Notes: generated by a model from the letters alone, not told the origin. Shown: positions 1 through 6,658, counted from the stretch's first letter. The stretch is 44,359 nt of DNA from Oscillospiraceae bacterium (GCA_014799395.1 JAAVID010000101.1:1-44359), one strand, 5' to 3'. Program-made: numbers and translations.

Positions 1-195
1 CGTCTCGAGCACAAGATCACCAACCTGACCACCACTTCGGAGAACCTGACCGAGGCTGAGTCTTCGATCCGCGACACCGATATGGCTTCCGAGATGATGA
101 ACTACACCAAGTTCAACATTCTCCAGCAGGCTGCTCAGTCTATGCTCGCTCAGGCAAATCAGCAGCCGCAGTCTATCCTGCAGCTCCTCGGCTAA
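1..195 (+). CDS. fliC: Flagellin, C-terminal end (partial)
   Basis: This is the last 64 codons of a flagellin gene; the start lies left of the window. The residues are the canonical C-terminal D0 helix of flagellin: an SSIRDTDMASEMMNYTKFNI-type stretch, then a Gln/Ala-rich helix and the ending ILQLLG. This region packs with the N-terminal helix to form the core of the extracellular filament and carries the export and chaperone (FliS) contact surface. Codon use is biased to a few codons (AAG, CTC, GAG, ATC), as expected for a highly expressed gene. A strong intrinsic terminator follows directly. The family call is secure; which paralogue it is cannot be told. A candidate flagellin lysine methylase is encoded at 25331-26575. 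Confidence 0.95.
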   Translation, partial: RLEHKITNLTTTSENLTEAESSIRDTDMASEMMNYTKFNILQQAAQSMLAQANQQPQSILQLLG

Positions 196-232
196 TCTTA
201 GCCCGATTTGCTCACAAAAACTTAATAAAGTT

Positions 233-261
233 CACCCCCGAGTTTTCGGGGGTGTTTTTTT
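233..261 (+). terminator. Intrinsic terminator of the flagellin gene
   Basis: CACCCCCG (233-240) pairs with CGGGGGTG (247-254) around a six-base loop and is followed by seven T residues (255-261), 37 bases after the flagellin stop. Confidence 0.92.
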
Positions 262-270
262 GCGGGGGTA

Positions 271-299
271 TTGACAAAATTGAATTGGTGTGTTATAAT
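271..299 (+). promoter_or_regulatory. Promoter of antisense RNA 1
   Basis: TTGACA (271-276), 17-base spacer, TATAAT (294-299): a perfect consensus sigma-A promoter. Expected transcription start is near 306. No open reading frame follows; about 45 bases later comes a terminator hairpin, so the product should be a small RNA. Confidence 0.85.
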
Positions 300-305
300 A
301 TAAAT

Positions 306-381
306 ACAGGAATGTTGAATTGCTCCAAACTGCATTCACAAAAAATTTCCCCCGCGACTGCTACTCGCGGGGGCGATTTTT
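306..381 (+). ncRNA. Putative antisense RNA of type I toxin module 1
   Basis: A transcript of about 75 nt is expected from the consensus promoter at 271-299 to the hairpin at 349-373. It converges on the toxin-like gene at 405-491 and would share that terminator. Its 5' half repeats two blocks of the toxin translation-start region: TGCTCCA (321-327, also 484-490) and CATTCAC (333-339, also 495-501). Because the toxin mRNA is made from the opposite strand, these RNA blocks are complementary to the toxin start codon and ribosome-site flank. This is the design of RNA II in the par locus of plasmid pAD1 (established knowledge). Antitoxin function is inferred. Confidence 0.68.
349..373. terminator. 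Shared bidirectional terminator, module 1
   Basis: CCCCCGCGA (349-357) pairs with TCGCGGGGG (365-373) with a seven-base loop. On the plus strand a T run (377-381) follows; on the minus strand AAATTTTTT follows. The hairpin can therefore end both the antisense RNA and the toxin mRNA. Confidence 0.85.
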
Positions 382-404
382 AAAATCCTTTCGGGCTTGC
401 CGTG

Positions 405-491
405 TTACTTCTTCCCATCAAACCACTTGCTTATGTATGCTGAGATAACATTCGCCATAATGGTGTACAGGAACGATATAAAATGCTCCAC
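405..491 (-). CDS. Fst/Ldr-like small hydrophobic toxin, module 1 (28 aa)
   Basis: A 28-codon gene with a GTG start (489-491) behind a strong ribosome site (AAAGGGGGTG, about 9 bases upstream). The peptide starts MEHFISFLYTIMANVISAYI and ends SKWFDGKK: one hydrophobic helix followed by a short charged tail containing K-W-F-D-G. Small size, one membrane helix and a charged C-terminus match the Fst/Ldr family of membrane-acting type I toxins. The consensus minus-strand promoter at 540-568, the convergent small RNA and the shared terminator support a real gene. A second module with the same layout and a related tail (YISK...KWLDG) lies next to it. Toxicity is inferred; it could also be a regulatory or stress-response membrane peptide. 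Confidence 0.72.
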   Translation of the reverse strand: MEHFISFLYTIMANVISAYISKWFDGKK

Positions 492-539
492 TTACATTCA
501 CCCCCTTTCGCAGAACGTCCGGGAGTAACCGGCACTTTC

Positions 540-568
540 ATTATAACATATTTGGCGGAAATTGTCAA
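540..568 (-). promoter_or_regulatory. Promoter of toxin mRNA 1
   Basis: On the minus strand: TTGACA (563-568), 17-base spacer, TATAAT (540-545). The start is expected near 533. The 5' leader contains CCGG-TTACTC-CCGG, a small hairpin ahead of the ribosome site. The promoter and early leader are nearly identical to those of toxin 2 (871-899): the -10 through GAAAGTGCCGG matches in both. Confidence 0.87.
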
Positions 569-587
569 TTAAATTATGCATAGGTAC

Positions 588-616
588 TTGACAAATCGGG
601 ATTGGTGTGGTATAAT
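588..616 (+). promoter_or_regulatory. Promoter of antisense RNA 2
   Basis: TTGACA (588-593), 17-base spacer, TATAAT (611-616). Start expected near 623. The sequence around it (GGTGTGGTATAATA) resembles the antisense promoter of module 1 (GGTGTGTTATAATA). Confidence 0.86.
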
Positions 617-622
617 AATAGT

Positions 623-697
623 GATCGAAAGATTATCATGTCTCCAACATGAAGATAACCCCCTGCGAGTGGTGGCTCACAGGGGGTTGAGTTTTTG
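623..697 (+). ncRNA. Putative antisense RNA of type I toxin module 2
   Basis: A transcript of about 70 nt from the promoter at 588-616 to the hairpin at 657-688. It contains CTCCAACATGAAGAT (642-656), an exact 15-base copy of 815-829, which spans the start codon and the space before the ribosome site of the convergent toxin gene at 704-823. The RNA is thus perfectly complementary, in trans, to the toxin mRNA translation-start region, besides overlapping it at the terminator. This two-contact layout is that of par RNA I/RNA II of pAD1 (established). It supports an antitoxin RNA that blocks toxin translation. It has not been tested. Confidence 0.72.
657..688. terminator. Shared terminator, module 2
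   Basis: AACCCCCTG (657-665) pairs with CAGGGGGTT (680-688), with an inner GAG/CTC stem. The plus side is followed by GAGTTTTTG; the minus side by the weaker TTATCTTC. It lies between the convergent antisense RNA and the toxin gene. Confidence 0.8.
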
Positions 698-703
698 CTG
701 GGC

Positions 704-823
704 TTACTTTTTACCGGCTGATCCGTCAAGCCACTTGTCAAGGTGCTTGCTTATGTAATTCGCAATCACACCGACTCCGACGGAGTTCAGAAGAGCTATT
801 ACGCCTTGGATAACCTCCAACAT
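704..823 (-). CDS. Fst/Ldr-like small hydrophobic toxin, module 2 (39 aa)
   Basis: A 39-codon gene with an ATG start (821-823) and a very strong ribosome site (AAAGGAGGTGA). The peptide begins MLEVIQGVIALLNSVGVGVI and ends ANYISKHLDKWLDGSAGKK: one hydrophobic segment of about 20 residues and a basic tail. The tail motif YISK...KW(L/F)DG...KK is shared with the 28-residue peptide of module 1, so the two are paralogues. A perfect minus-strand promoter (871-899), a convergent RNA with a 15-base antisense match to the start region, and a shared terminator support an Fst-like type I toxin. Membrane location is predicted from the hydrophobic helix. Toxicity is inferred. Confidence 0.78.
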   Translation of the reverse strand: MLEVIQGVIALLNSVGVGVIANYISKHLDKWLDGSAGKK

Positions 824-870
824 GAAGATTCACCTCCTTTGCAATAAGCTCGGGAAGTTCCGGCACTTTC

Positions 871-899
871 ATTATAACATATTTGGCGAAAAATGTCAA
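871..899 (-). promoter_or_regulatory. Promoter of toxin mRNA 2
   Basis: Minus strand: TTGACA (894-899), 17-base spacer, TATAAT (871-876); start near 864. The -10 and first leader bases are copied in module 1 (540-568). The leader of about 40 bases precedes the AAAGGAGGTG ribosome site. Confidence 0.87.
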
Positions 900-906
900 C
901 AAATAA

Positions 907-926
907 CCCCCTCCGCGCGGAGGGGG
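907..926. terminator. Palindromic terminator between zinc-ribbon gene and toxin module 2
   Basis: CCCCCTCC-GCGC-GGAGGGGG is a perfect inverted repeat just after the stop of the minus-strand gene at 931-2556. The T run on the minus side is weak (TTATTTGTTG), so termination is likely but not certain. Confidence 0.6.
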
Positions 927-930
927 GTGA

Positions 931-2556
931 TCATCTTGATGAAAACGGGGCGTGCGGCGTTAAACCGTTTGTTGAGCTTGTCGGCGCTCCCGTCGAGCTT
1001 GACGGACGGCTTGAACCGTTTGGCACGGTTGACCCCGTTGAAGCTGAACTGTTGGGCGCTCCCGTTGAAGCGGTTGACGAGCTTTCCTCGGTCGAACTGC
1101 TTTCCGAGATGTCGGAGCTTTCGGCGCTGTCCGTGCTTTCGGAGCTCTCGGGCGGCTCGGCGTTGCTGACAACGGACGAGGGCTCGCTTTCACCGCCGCC
1201 GTTAAGCGAATTCAGCACGAAATACCCGCCAACCGCGAGGACTATCAGTATAACGATAACGGCGATGATCGGCGCTTTCGACTTTTGGCGCGGCGAGGCG
1301 GCAGAGCCGTTTTTATAGGACGCTCCGCAGTTCGGGCAGAATTTGTCCGTATCGTACATCGACTGTCCGCAGAACTGACATCTGAACATATTTCCGCGCG
1401 GCGGCTCCTGTGCGGGGGGCGGGGCGGTCGGTACGGCATTCTGCGGCTTTGGCGCGGCTTGAACGGGCGGAGGAGCGACCTCGCCGATGACAGGCGCGGT
1501 CTCCGTGATAACGGGAGGTTCCTCTTCGTGAACGGGCGGTGCGGCGGGCTTGGGCGGTTTCGGAGGTTCGGGCTGTTCAGGAGGCTGTTCCGCGGTTTTT
1601 TCGGCGGGTCTCGGCGAAGAGCTTGCGAAAATGGGTTCGAATTCCAAGCGCTCGGGTTCGGGCTTTTCGGCAGGCTCGGATTTTATCGACATAGGCGGCG
1701 TCGGAGACTTTGAGAACAGGGGCTCGACTTCGCCGGTATCGTCCATTGAGTTGTTCAAAAATTTATACGGGTCGAGATTTATATTCTCGCTCGGGTTTTC
1801 GTCCATTGAGTAATTGCCGATAACGGGAACGCTGTTTTCGGTGACAGCCGCTCCCGAGCCGTCGTCGAGCATAGAGAAGTTGTCGACTTGTCGATCATTG
1901 CTCTTAGACGCGGTTTTTTTCGGCTCTACCGCTTCGATCGAGGGCATTTCGTTTGCGGCGCTGAAATTCGCGAGCTGTTCCGAAAGCGCCGCGAAATCGT
2001 GTGCGGAAATATCGTTTCCGAAAAGGTCGGGGTTGCTGTTGTCCTCCGCGGCAAATATCGGGATAACGCCGCTTCCGCTCATAAAGCTGTTTATCTGCTC
2101 TATATCGCTGTCCGAAATATTGCCGATGTCAAGTCCGCCGCCGACTGCCATTTCGTCGGGATTCATAAGCGGCACTCCGCCTGCCGACAGCGGGATATTT
2201 TTCGGCTTGTCGCCGAGATACATTCCGCATTTGCCGCACTGAAAGGCGCTGCCCTGCATATGCGTTCCGCAGTTCGGACAGAACACGAGCGTTTCCGTGC
2301 TGTTTCCGCTGTCGAGAGGTTCAACACCCGGCATTGACGACTGCACCTCGGAGACCTCGGGGGCAGGCTTTTCGGGCTCTTCATCCTTTTTCGGAGCGCT
2401 TTCCGTCTCTGCCTCGGGCTTGGGAGGTCTGCCCTCGTTGTCCGTTCTTCCGGGCATTCCGCCCTCCTCGAGTACCTCGGGAGGCACGGGCGAGCCGCAT
2501 TCCATACAAAACGCGTATCCCCTTATCAGATTTTTTCCGCAATTAACGCAAACCAT
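931..2556 (-). CDS. Triple zinc-ribbon, proline-rich membrane-anchored protein (541 aa)
   Basis: Unknown function. Three CxxC-x10-CxxC zinc ribbons are visible: C3/C6/C17/C20, C93/C96/C107/C110 and C393/C396/C407/C410. Between them is a long acidic, proline-rich, low-complexity linker (about 120-388). After the third ribbon comes a basic patch and one membrane helix (about 429-449), then a Ser/Thr-rich tail of about 85 residues. In Gram-positive bacteria this order usually leaves the ribbons in the cytoplasm and the Ser-rich tail outside. The ATG start has an AAAGAGGAAAT site and the promoter lies at 2622-2650. The next gene upstream on the strand (2703-3257) is a shorter protein of similar build. 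Confidence 0.85.
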   Translation of the reverse strand: MVCVNCGKNLIRGYAFCMECGSPVPPEVLEEGGMPGRTDNEGRPPKPEAETESAPKKDEEPEKPAPEVSEVQSSMPGVEPLDSGNSTETLVFCPNCGTHMQGSAFQCGKCGMYLGDKPKNIPLSAGGVPLMNPDEMAVGGGLDIGNISDSDIEQINSFMSGSGVIPIFAAEDNSNPDLFGNDISAHDFAALSEQLANFSAANEMPSIEAVEPKKTASKSNDRQVDNFSMLDDGSGAAVTENSVPVIGNYSMDENPSENINLDPYKFLNNSMDDTGEVEPLFSKSPTPPMSIKSEPAEKPEPERLEFEPIFASSSPRPAEKTAEQPPEQPEPPKPPKPAAPPVHEEEPPVITETAPVIGEVAPPPVQAAPKPQNAVPTAPPPAQEPPRGNMFRCQFCGQSMYDTDKFCPNCGASYKNGSAASPRQKSKAPIIAVIVILIVLAVGGYFVLNSLNGGGESEPSSVVSNAEPPESSESTDSAESSDISESSSTEESSSTASTGAPNSSASTGSTVPNGSSRPSSSTGAPTSSTNGLTPHAPFSSR

Positions 2557-2621
2557 TTTTATTTCCTCTTTGCTAGAATTAGTGTGTATTATCTTATAAT
2601 AATACCGTTGCCTATTCTTAT

Positions 2622-2650
2622 ATTATACAATATTCGCAAAGAAATGTCAA
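2622..2650 (-). promoter_or_regulatory. Promoter of the triple zinc-ribbon gene
   Basis: Minus strand: TTGACA (2645-2650), 17-base spacer, TATAAT (2622-2627); start near 2615, giving a leader of about 60 bases. Confidence 0.85.
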
Positions 2651-2702
2651 TTCTTTTTATGAAAACCGTATAAATGACTTAAAGGAACGCGCTCTATTTG
2701 TG

Positions 2703-3257
2703 CTAAACAACGGAGAAATACAGTCCCGCGAATACGCCCGCGACGATAGCCATTACCGCCACCGCCGCAAGGCACATCATAATGTGACCGAGCGTGTACA
2801 TACGTTCGGGCTTGGCTTCTGGCACTTCCGCCCTTATCTCCTGCGTTATGACGGTGTTTACGGGCGGGTTGACGGCGGAATACGCGGGAGCGCTCGCGCC
2901 GTAGGTCGGGATAGTGTTGGGGGTGGGTATATCTGCCTCAACGGAGGGCTCGGCGGGCTCCTCGGTCAATTCGGAGGGCTCGGCTTCGTATTCGGGAGCT
3001 TCGGGAGCGCTCTCGGCGGTCGGTATCTCGGAGCTTGTTTCGGGAGCTTCGTAAACAGGTTCGCTTACGGGAACGTCCGCGCTTTCCGTATAGTCGGGGA
3101 AAGACTGCTCGGGCTGCGGAACGGACTGTACCTCCGCTCGAACGGGCTCGCTCGGCGTTATGGGAACGCTTGCCGCCATATTTTTTACCGGCATTCCGCA
3201 GAAGTTACAGAATTTCGCCGTGTCGATTATTTCCTTGCCACAATTAGTACAAAACAT
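2703..3257 (-). CDS. Zinc-ribbon, acidic linker, C-terminal membrane protein (184 aa)
   Basis: Unknown function. An N-terminal zinc ribbon (C3, C6, C17, C20) is followed by an acidic Pro/Glu/Ser-rich linker (about 35-140) with many SEP/EAPE-like repeats, then a single C-terminal membrane helix (about 158-182) with almost nothing after it. It is thus a tail-anchored protein whose ribbon should be cytoplasmic. It resembles the N-terminal part of the neighbouring 541-residue protein, suggesting they are diverged relatives. It follows the GNAT gene at 3303-3731 by 45 bases and may share its transcript. The ATG start has an AAAGGAAAT site. Confidence 0.82.
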   Translation of the reverse strand: MFCTNCGKEIIDTAKFCNFCGMPVKNMAASVPITPSEPVRAEVQSVPQPEQSFPDYTESADVPVSEPVYEAPETSSEIPTAESAPEAPEYEAEPSELTEEPAEPSVEADIPTPNTIPTYGASAPAYSAVNPPVNTVITQEIRAEVPEAKPERMYTLGHIMMCLAAVAVMAIVAGVFAGLYFSVV

Positions 3258-3302
3258 AATTTATTTCCTTTCGATAGCTGTTGATTTAAAGACGAAAATG
3301 TC

Positions 3303-3731
3303 TTATATGTTCATTTCCATTTGTATATAAAGTCCCTGTTGGAACGTTATCTCAAATCCGAAGCTGCGATATAACGAGACGGCGGGTTCGAGCGTTATCC
3401 GCGTATCAAGAAAGAGCTTAGTGCAGCCTTGAGCTTTCGCATAGCTTTTCACCTCGGAGAGCAGGGCTTTGGATATTCCCTTTCCGCGGTATCCGCTGCG
3501 GATAAACAGCCGCTTGACCTCGCCCGTGTCGTCGGTTTTGGTACGGTAGGCAACACACCCTATCGGCGTATTATCCTCAAACGCGACCCATACTTTTTCT
3601 ATATTTTCGGCGGCGCTGTATCGGGTATAGCAGTCCTTGTCGTCGCCGAGAAAATCTATCATATAGTCGTCGTGCTCGGAGAAAAGCTCCAAAACCTGCG
3701 TATCGGAAACGCTCATCGGTACAATATTCAT
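3303..3731 (-). CDS. GNAT family N-acetyltransferase (142 aa)
   Basis: A single GNAT domain that should transfer an acetyl group from acetyl-CoA to an amine on an unknown substrate. The middle carries the family signature: a V-A-Y strand, then VKRLFIRSGYRGKGISKALL, which contains the R/Q-x-x-G-x-G/A acetyl-CoA loop (RGKGIS), followed by a helix and the LDTR and LYRSFGFE motifs of the C-terminal half. The length is normal. It starts 8 bases after the DNA glycosylase stop (3740), so the two are probably co-transcribed. The substrate cannot be predicted; small-molecule acetylation is more likely than ribosomal protein acetylation, given the lack of a RimI-type context. Confidence 0.9.
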   Translation of the reverse strand: MNIVPMSVSDTQVLELFSEHDDYMIDFLGDDKDCYTRYSAAENIEKVWVAFEDNTPIGCVAYRTKTDDTGEVKRLFIRSGYRGKGISKALLSEVKSYAKAQGCTKLFLDTRITLEPAVSLYRSFGFEITFQQGLYIQMEMNI

Positions 3732-3739
3732 AGCTCCTC

Positions 3740-4546
3740 CTATACCTTTAATCCGTCGTTATTTCGTACATAGTCGAACAGGTACTGCTGAGCTATGCCC
3801 TCCGCGCCCTTGGTACATTCGGGAAGTCCGTCGGGGTAGAATTCCGCCATAAGGCGCTTTACCCACACGTCCTTCGGGAACGCGTCTAGCTTGTGGAACG
3901 CGAACAACAGCACGCAGTCCGCGACCTTGTCTCCAACGCCGACTATCTTCTTGAGCGTATCGCGGGCGCTGTCCAACGGGAGCGCGTTTATCTCGTCAAA
4001 GTTTATCTCGCCCGAGTTCACACGGTTCACTGCGTCGACTATGTACTTGGCGCGGAAACCCGCTCTGAGCGGCGCTAAGTCCTCGGGCTCGATACCGCGG
4101 AGCTTCTCGGCAGTAGGGAATGCGAAATCTCCGCCGCCCATATCCTCGCCGAAGCTCTCGCAAAGTCTGCCGATTATTCCCGAAATGCGGGGGATATTGT
4201 TGTTCTGGGAGATAATGAAGCTGATAAGCGTTTCAAACGGCTCCTGCCGAAGTATGCGTATTCCCGACGAGACCTCGCAGGCGGCTTTCAGCGTTTTGTC
4301 GGCGGAGAAGCGGCGTATGTACTCGGAGTAGTCGTTGTCGAGGTCGAAGTATTCTCTCCACACGGGGAGCTCGGCTTCGGTTATTCCGTCGATAACGATC
4401 GCTCCGTTTTGCTCGGAAAGGGTCAGCCGCTTGCCCTTGGCGATACCCGAAAACGCGCCGTTTTCCGCCTCTTTCCAACGAAAGCACTGTCCGCAGAGGA
4501 ACGTCTGCTTTAAATTAAAGTTGGAATTATTGACTTTTACACTCAT
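3740..4546 (-). CDS. ogg: 8-oxoguanine DNA glycosylase, OGG1 type
   Basis: Base-excision repair glycosylase/AP lyase that removes 8-oxoguanine from DNA. An OGG N-terminal domain is visible (NFNLKQTFLCGQCFRW), then the ISFIISQNNNIPRI helix and the helix-hairpin-helix GVGDKVADCVLLF. The catalytic Lys of this motif is at about residue 207 and the conserved Asp lies in FPKDVW (about 226). The length of 268 residues is usual for bacterial OGG1. I chose ATG 4546 because AAGGGG lies 12 bases upstream; an in-frame TTG at 4555 is only 3 bases from it. Its promoter is at 4579-4607. It heads the minus-strand group with the GNAT gene. Confidence 0.93.
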   Translation of the reverse strand: MSVKVNNSNFNLKQTFLCGQCFRWKEAENGAFSGIAKGKRLTLSEQNGAIVIDGITEAELPVWREYFDLDNDYSEYIRRFSADKTLKAACEVSSGIRILRQEPFETLISFIISQNNNIPRISGIIGRLCESFGEDMGGGDFAFPTAEKLRGIEPEDLAPLRAGFRAKYIVDAVNRVNSGEINFDEINALPLDSARDTLKKIVGVGDKVADCVLLFAFHKLDAFPKDVWVKRLMAEFYPDGLPECTKGAEGIAQQYLFDYVRNNDGLKV

Positions 4547-4578
4547 TTTTTTCAAAAACCCCTTGATTATTTACTTTA

Positions 4579-4607
4579 ATTATAATACAATATAAATAAG
4601 ATTTCAA
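4579..4607 (-). promoter_or_regulatory. Promoter of the ogg group
   Basis: Minus strand: TTGAAA (4602-4607), 17-base spacer, TATAAT (4579-4584). It lies in the A/T-rich divergent gap between ogg and the DUF6062 gene. Confidence 0.78.
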
Positions 4608-4667
4608 GTGTTTTGAAAATTTTTTCAGCAAAGCAACACAAAATATTAACCGAAAGGAAAAACGGAA

Positions 4668-5372
4668 ATGAGAGAGAGCATACTTACTATCCCGATAAAC
4701 GAAGTGTTTGAGCCGAAATGCGGCTGTCCTATCTGCGCTATGCGCAATACCGTGGAGGATCACATCTGCGAGTACATTATGGGCGCGGCTATGATGGAGC
4801 CCGACGTCCGCGAGGAGACAAACAGGCTCGGCTTCTGTCACGACCACTTTAACAGTCTGTTAAAGCAGAACAACCGATTGTCGCTCGGACTTATGCTGAA
4901 TACATATCTCGCGACCCTGCGCGGAGAGATCTTCGAGCGCAAGAGCATATTCTTCACCAAGGGCGCAAAGGCTAAAAAGGCGAGCGAGATAGAGGAGACC
5001 TGCTTTGTGTGCAGCAAGGTCGACTGGGGCGTTCAGCATATGCTGGAGACGGTGTTCAAGATGTTCAAGGACGAGCCGACTTTCAGAAAGCTGTATTCTC
5101 AACAGGAATACATCTGCATTCCGCACTACAATCTGCTTATGTCCAACGTTACGACAATGCTCCCGAAAAGCGAGCATAAGGCGTTTATCGAGGCTACCGA
5201 CGCGCTTGTCGAGAATTACATCAAGTCTATAAACGGCGACGTTCAGCAGTTCTGCGACAGCTTCGATTACCGCAACGCGCGTAATCTCCACAGCGAGGAA
5301 ATGGAGCACGTCCGCAATTCTATTGAGAGGGCTATCGAGTTTATTACTTCGAGGAAGCCCGATGTGAAGTAA
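4668..5372 (+). CDS. DUF6062 family protein (234 aa)
   Basis: Matches the DUF6062 family of Firmicutes, whose function is unknown. Family hallmarks are the start RESILTIPINEVF, the paired cysteines CGCPIC near residues 19-24, the MMEPDVREETNRLGFCHDHF segment, and a second pair in ETCFVCSKVD (about 110). The C/H-rich segments (CPIC, GFCHDHF, CFVCSK, IPHY) suggest a bound metal, but which one is unknown. No membrane segment or signal peptide is seen, so it should be cytoplasmic. The ATG start has a GAAAGGAAAAACGGAA upstream region. It is followed 11 bases later by a small gene. Confidence 0.85.
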   Translation: MRESILTIPINEVFEPKCGCPICAMRNTVEDHICEYIMGAAMMEPDVREETNRLGFCHDHFNSLLKQNNRLSLGLMLNTYLATLRGEIFERKSIFFTKGAKAKKASEIEETCFVCSKVDWGVQHMLETVFKMFKDEPTFRKLYSQQEYICIPHYNLLMSNVTTMLPKSEHKAFIEATDALVENYIKSINGDVQQFCDSFDYRNARNLHSEEMEHVRNSIERAIEFITSRKPDVK

Positions 5373-5383
5373 GGGGGATATTT

Positions 5384-5608
5384 TTGAGTACACGGGAAAT
5401 AGCTTACAGCATAATCGACAGTCTCAGCGAAAAGCAGATAGAGGGCTTTATTGCTATGTTCAGCGAATATCTGCCAAGCGGTTTAAAAAACGACAGAAAA
5501 CTAGCGGCTTTCCGTTCCTTGGAGGGTATGATAGAGGAAATTCCCGATATTGACTATGACAAGGAGCTTGCGGAGTATCGGGAGGAAAGGTTGTGTGCTC
5601 AACAATAG
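5384..5608 (+). CDS. Small antitoxin-like protein without a partner (74 aa)
   Basis: A 74-residue acidic protein beginning STREIAYSIIDSLSEKQIEG and ending with an IDYDKELAEYREER segment. Small proteins of this build (an amphipathic start, then DYDKELAEYREEKY) are often found as antitoxins or hypothetical genes beside PIN or RelE-type toxins in Clostridia; that resemblance is from memory. No toxin gene is adjacent: the DUF6062 gene lies upstream and tsaD 35 bases downstream. The TTG start (5384) follows AAGGGGGA at a good distance. It may be an orphan antitoxin or an unrelated small regulator. Confidence 0.72.
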   Translation: MSTREIAYSIIDSLSEKQIEGFIAMFSEYLPSGLKNDRKLAAFRSLEGMIEEIPDIDYDKELAEYREERLCAQQ

Positions 5609-5642
5609 CGTTTTTATTTCACTTAAAAAATAAGGAGTTCCA

Positions 5643-6656
5643 ATGGATATTTTATCGATAGAAAGCTCCTGCGACGAGACCGCCGCGGCGGTCATTCGCG
5701 ACGGGCGGGAGATAGTTTCCTCCGTTGTCGCGACGCAGATCGAGGAGCATAGGCTGTATGGGGGAGTTGTTCCCGAGATAGCCTCGCGGCGGCATTGCGA
5801 GAGCATTGTCGGCGTTGTCAACGAGGCGCTGGAAAAGGCTGGCATAGCGGCAAAGGACGTTGACGCGATCGCCGTGACGTTCGCGCCGGGGCTTATCGGG
5901 GCGCTGCTGGTAGGCGTTAATTTCGCGAAAGGGCTGGCGTATTCGCTCGGAAAGCCGCTTGTTCCCGTACATCATATCCGCGGGCATATCGCGGCGAACT
6001 ACCTTGCGCACGCGGAGCTTGAGCCGCCGTATATGTGCCTTGTGGCGAGCGGCGGTCATTCGCATATCGTCCGCGTGAACGGCTATACCGAGTTTGAAAC
6101 GGTCGGCAGAACGGTTGACGACGCGGCGGGTGAGGCGTTCGACAAGGCGGCGCGTGCTATGGGATTTCCGTATCCGGGCGGAGTGTTTATCGACAAGGCT
6201 TCCAAGCTCGGCGATCTGTCCAAGTACAAGCTCCCCAAGCCGAAAACTCAGAACCCTTACGATTTCAGCTTTTCGGGATTGAAAACCGCCGTTATCAATC
6301 TTATCCACAACGCGAACCGGAAGGGCGAGGAGATAGACGTAAACAGTCTCGCGGCTTGCTTTCAGAACACCGTCAGCGAGATATTGACGGACAAGTTTAT
6401 CGCCGCGGCGGGGGAGTACGGCTACAAAAAGATCGCGCTTGCGGGCGGCGTAGCCGCTAACAGCGGACTGCGCGAGACGCTTTCCGCCGCCGCGGAAAAG
6501 AACGGAATGGAGCTGTATGTGCCGCCGCTTTCGCTGTGCGGAGACAACGCGGCTATGATAGGCTGTCAGGGATATTATGAGTTCCTCGCGGGGAATATCG
6601 GCGATGAGAGCCTGAACGCCGTCGCTACTATGAGCTTGGATAAGGTGAGATTTTAA
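5643..6656 (+). CDS. tsaD: tRNA N6-threonylcarbamoyladenosine transferase TsaD
   Basis: Transfers the threonylcarbamoyl group to A37 of tRNAs that read ANN codons, acting with TsaB and TsaE in the cytoplasm. The ASKHA/Kae1 fold is clear: the start DILSIESSCDETAAAV, the metal-binding HHIRGH (H110, H111, H115), ASGGHSHIV, the phosphate loop SGLKTAV and the GGVAANSGLR motif near the end. At 337 residues it is full length. ATG 5643 is preceded by AAGGAG. Unusually it is not next to tsaB/tsaE here; a shikimate-kinase-like gene follows 2 bases after its stop, implying co-transcription. Confidence 0.97.
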   Translation: MDILSIESSCDETAAAVIRDGREIVSSVVATQIEEHRLYGGVVPEIASRRHCESIVGVVNEALEKAGIAAKDVDAIAVTFAPGLIGALLVGVNFAKGLAYSLGKPLVPVHHIRGHIAANYLAHAELEPPYMCLVASGGHSHIVRVNGYTEFETVGRTVDDAAGEAFDKAARAMGFPYPGGVFIDKASKLGDLSKYKLPKPKTQNPYDFSFSGLKTAVINLIHNANRKGEEIDVNSLAACFQNTVSEILTDKFIAAAGEYGYKKIALAGGVAANSGLRETLSAAAEKNGMELYVPPLSLCGDNAAMIGCQGYYEFLAGNIGDESLNAVATMSLDKVRF

Positions 6657-6658
6657 CA

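Noticed and set aside
576-758. 60-codon plus-strand frame over the module 2 antisense RNA
   Set aside because: It begins before the promoter -35, has no ribosome site, and covers a promoter, a terminator and the toxin gene; the small-RNA reading explains all of these.
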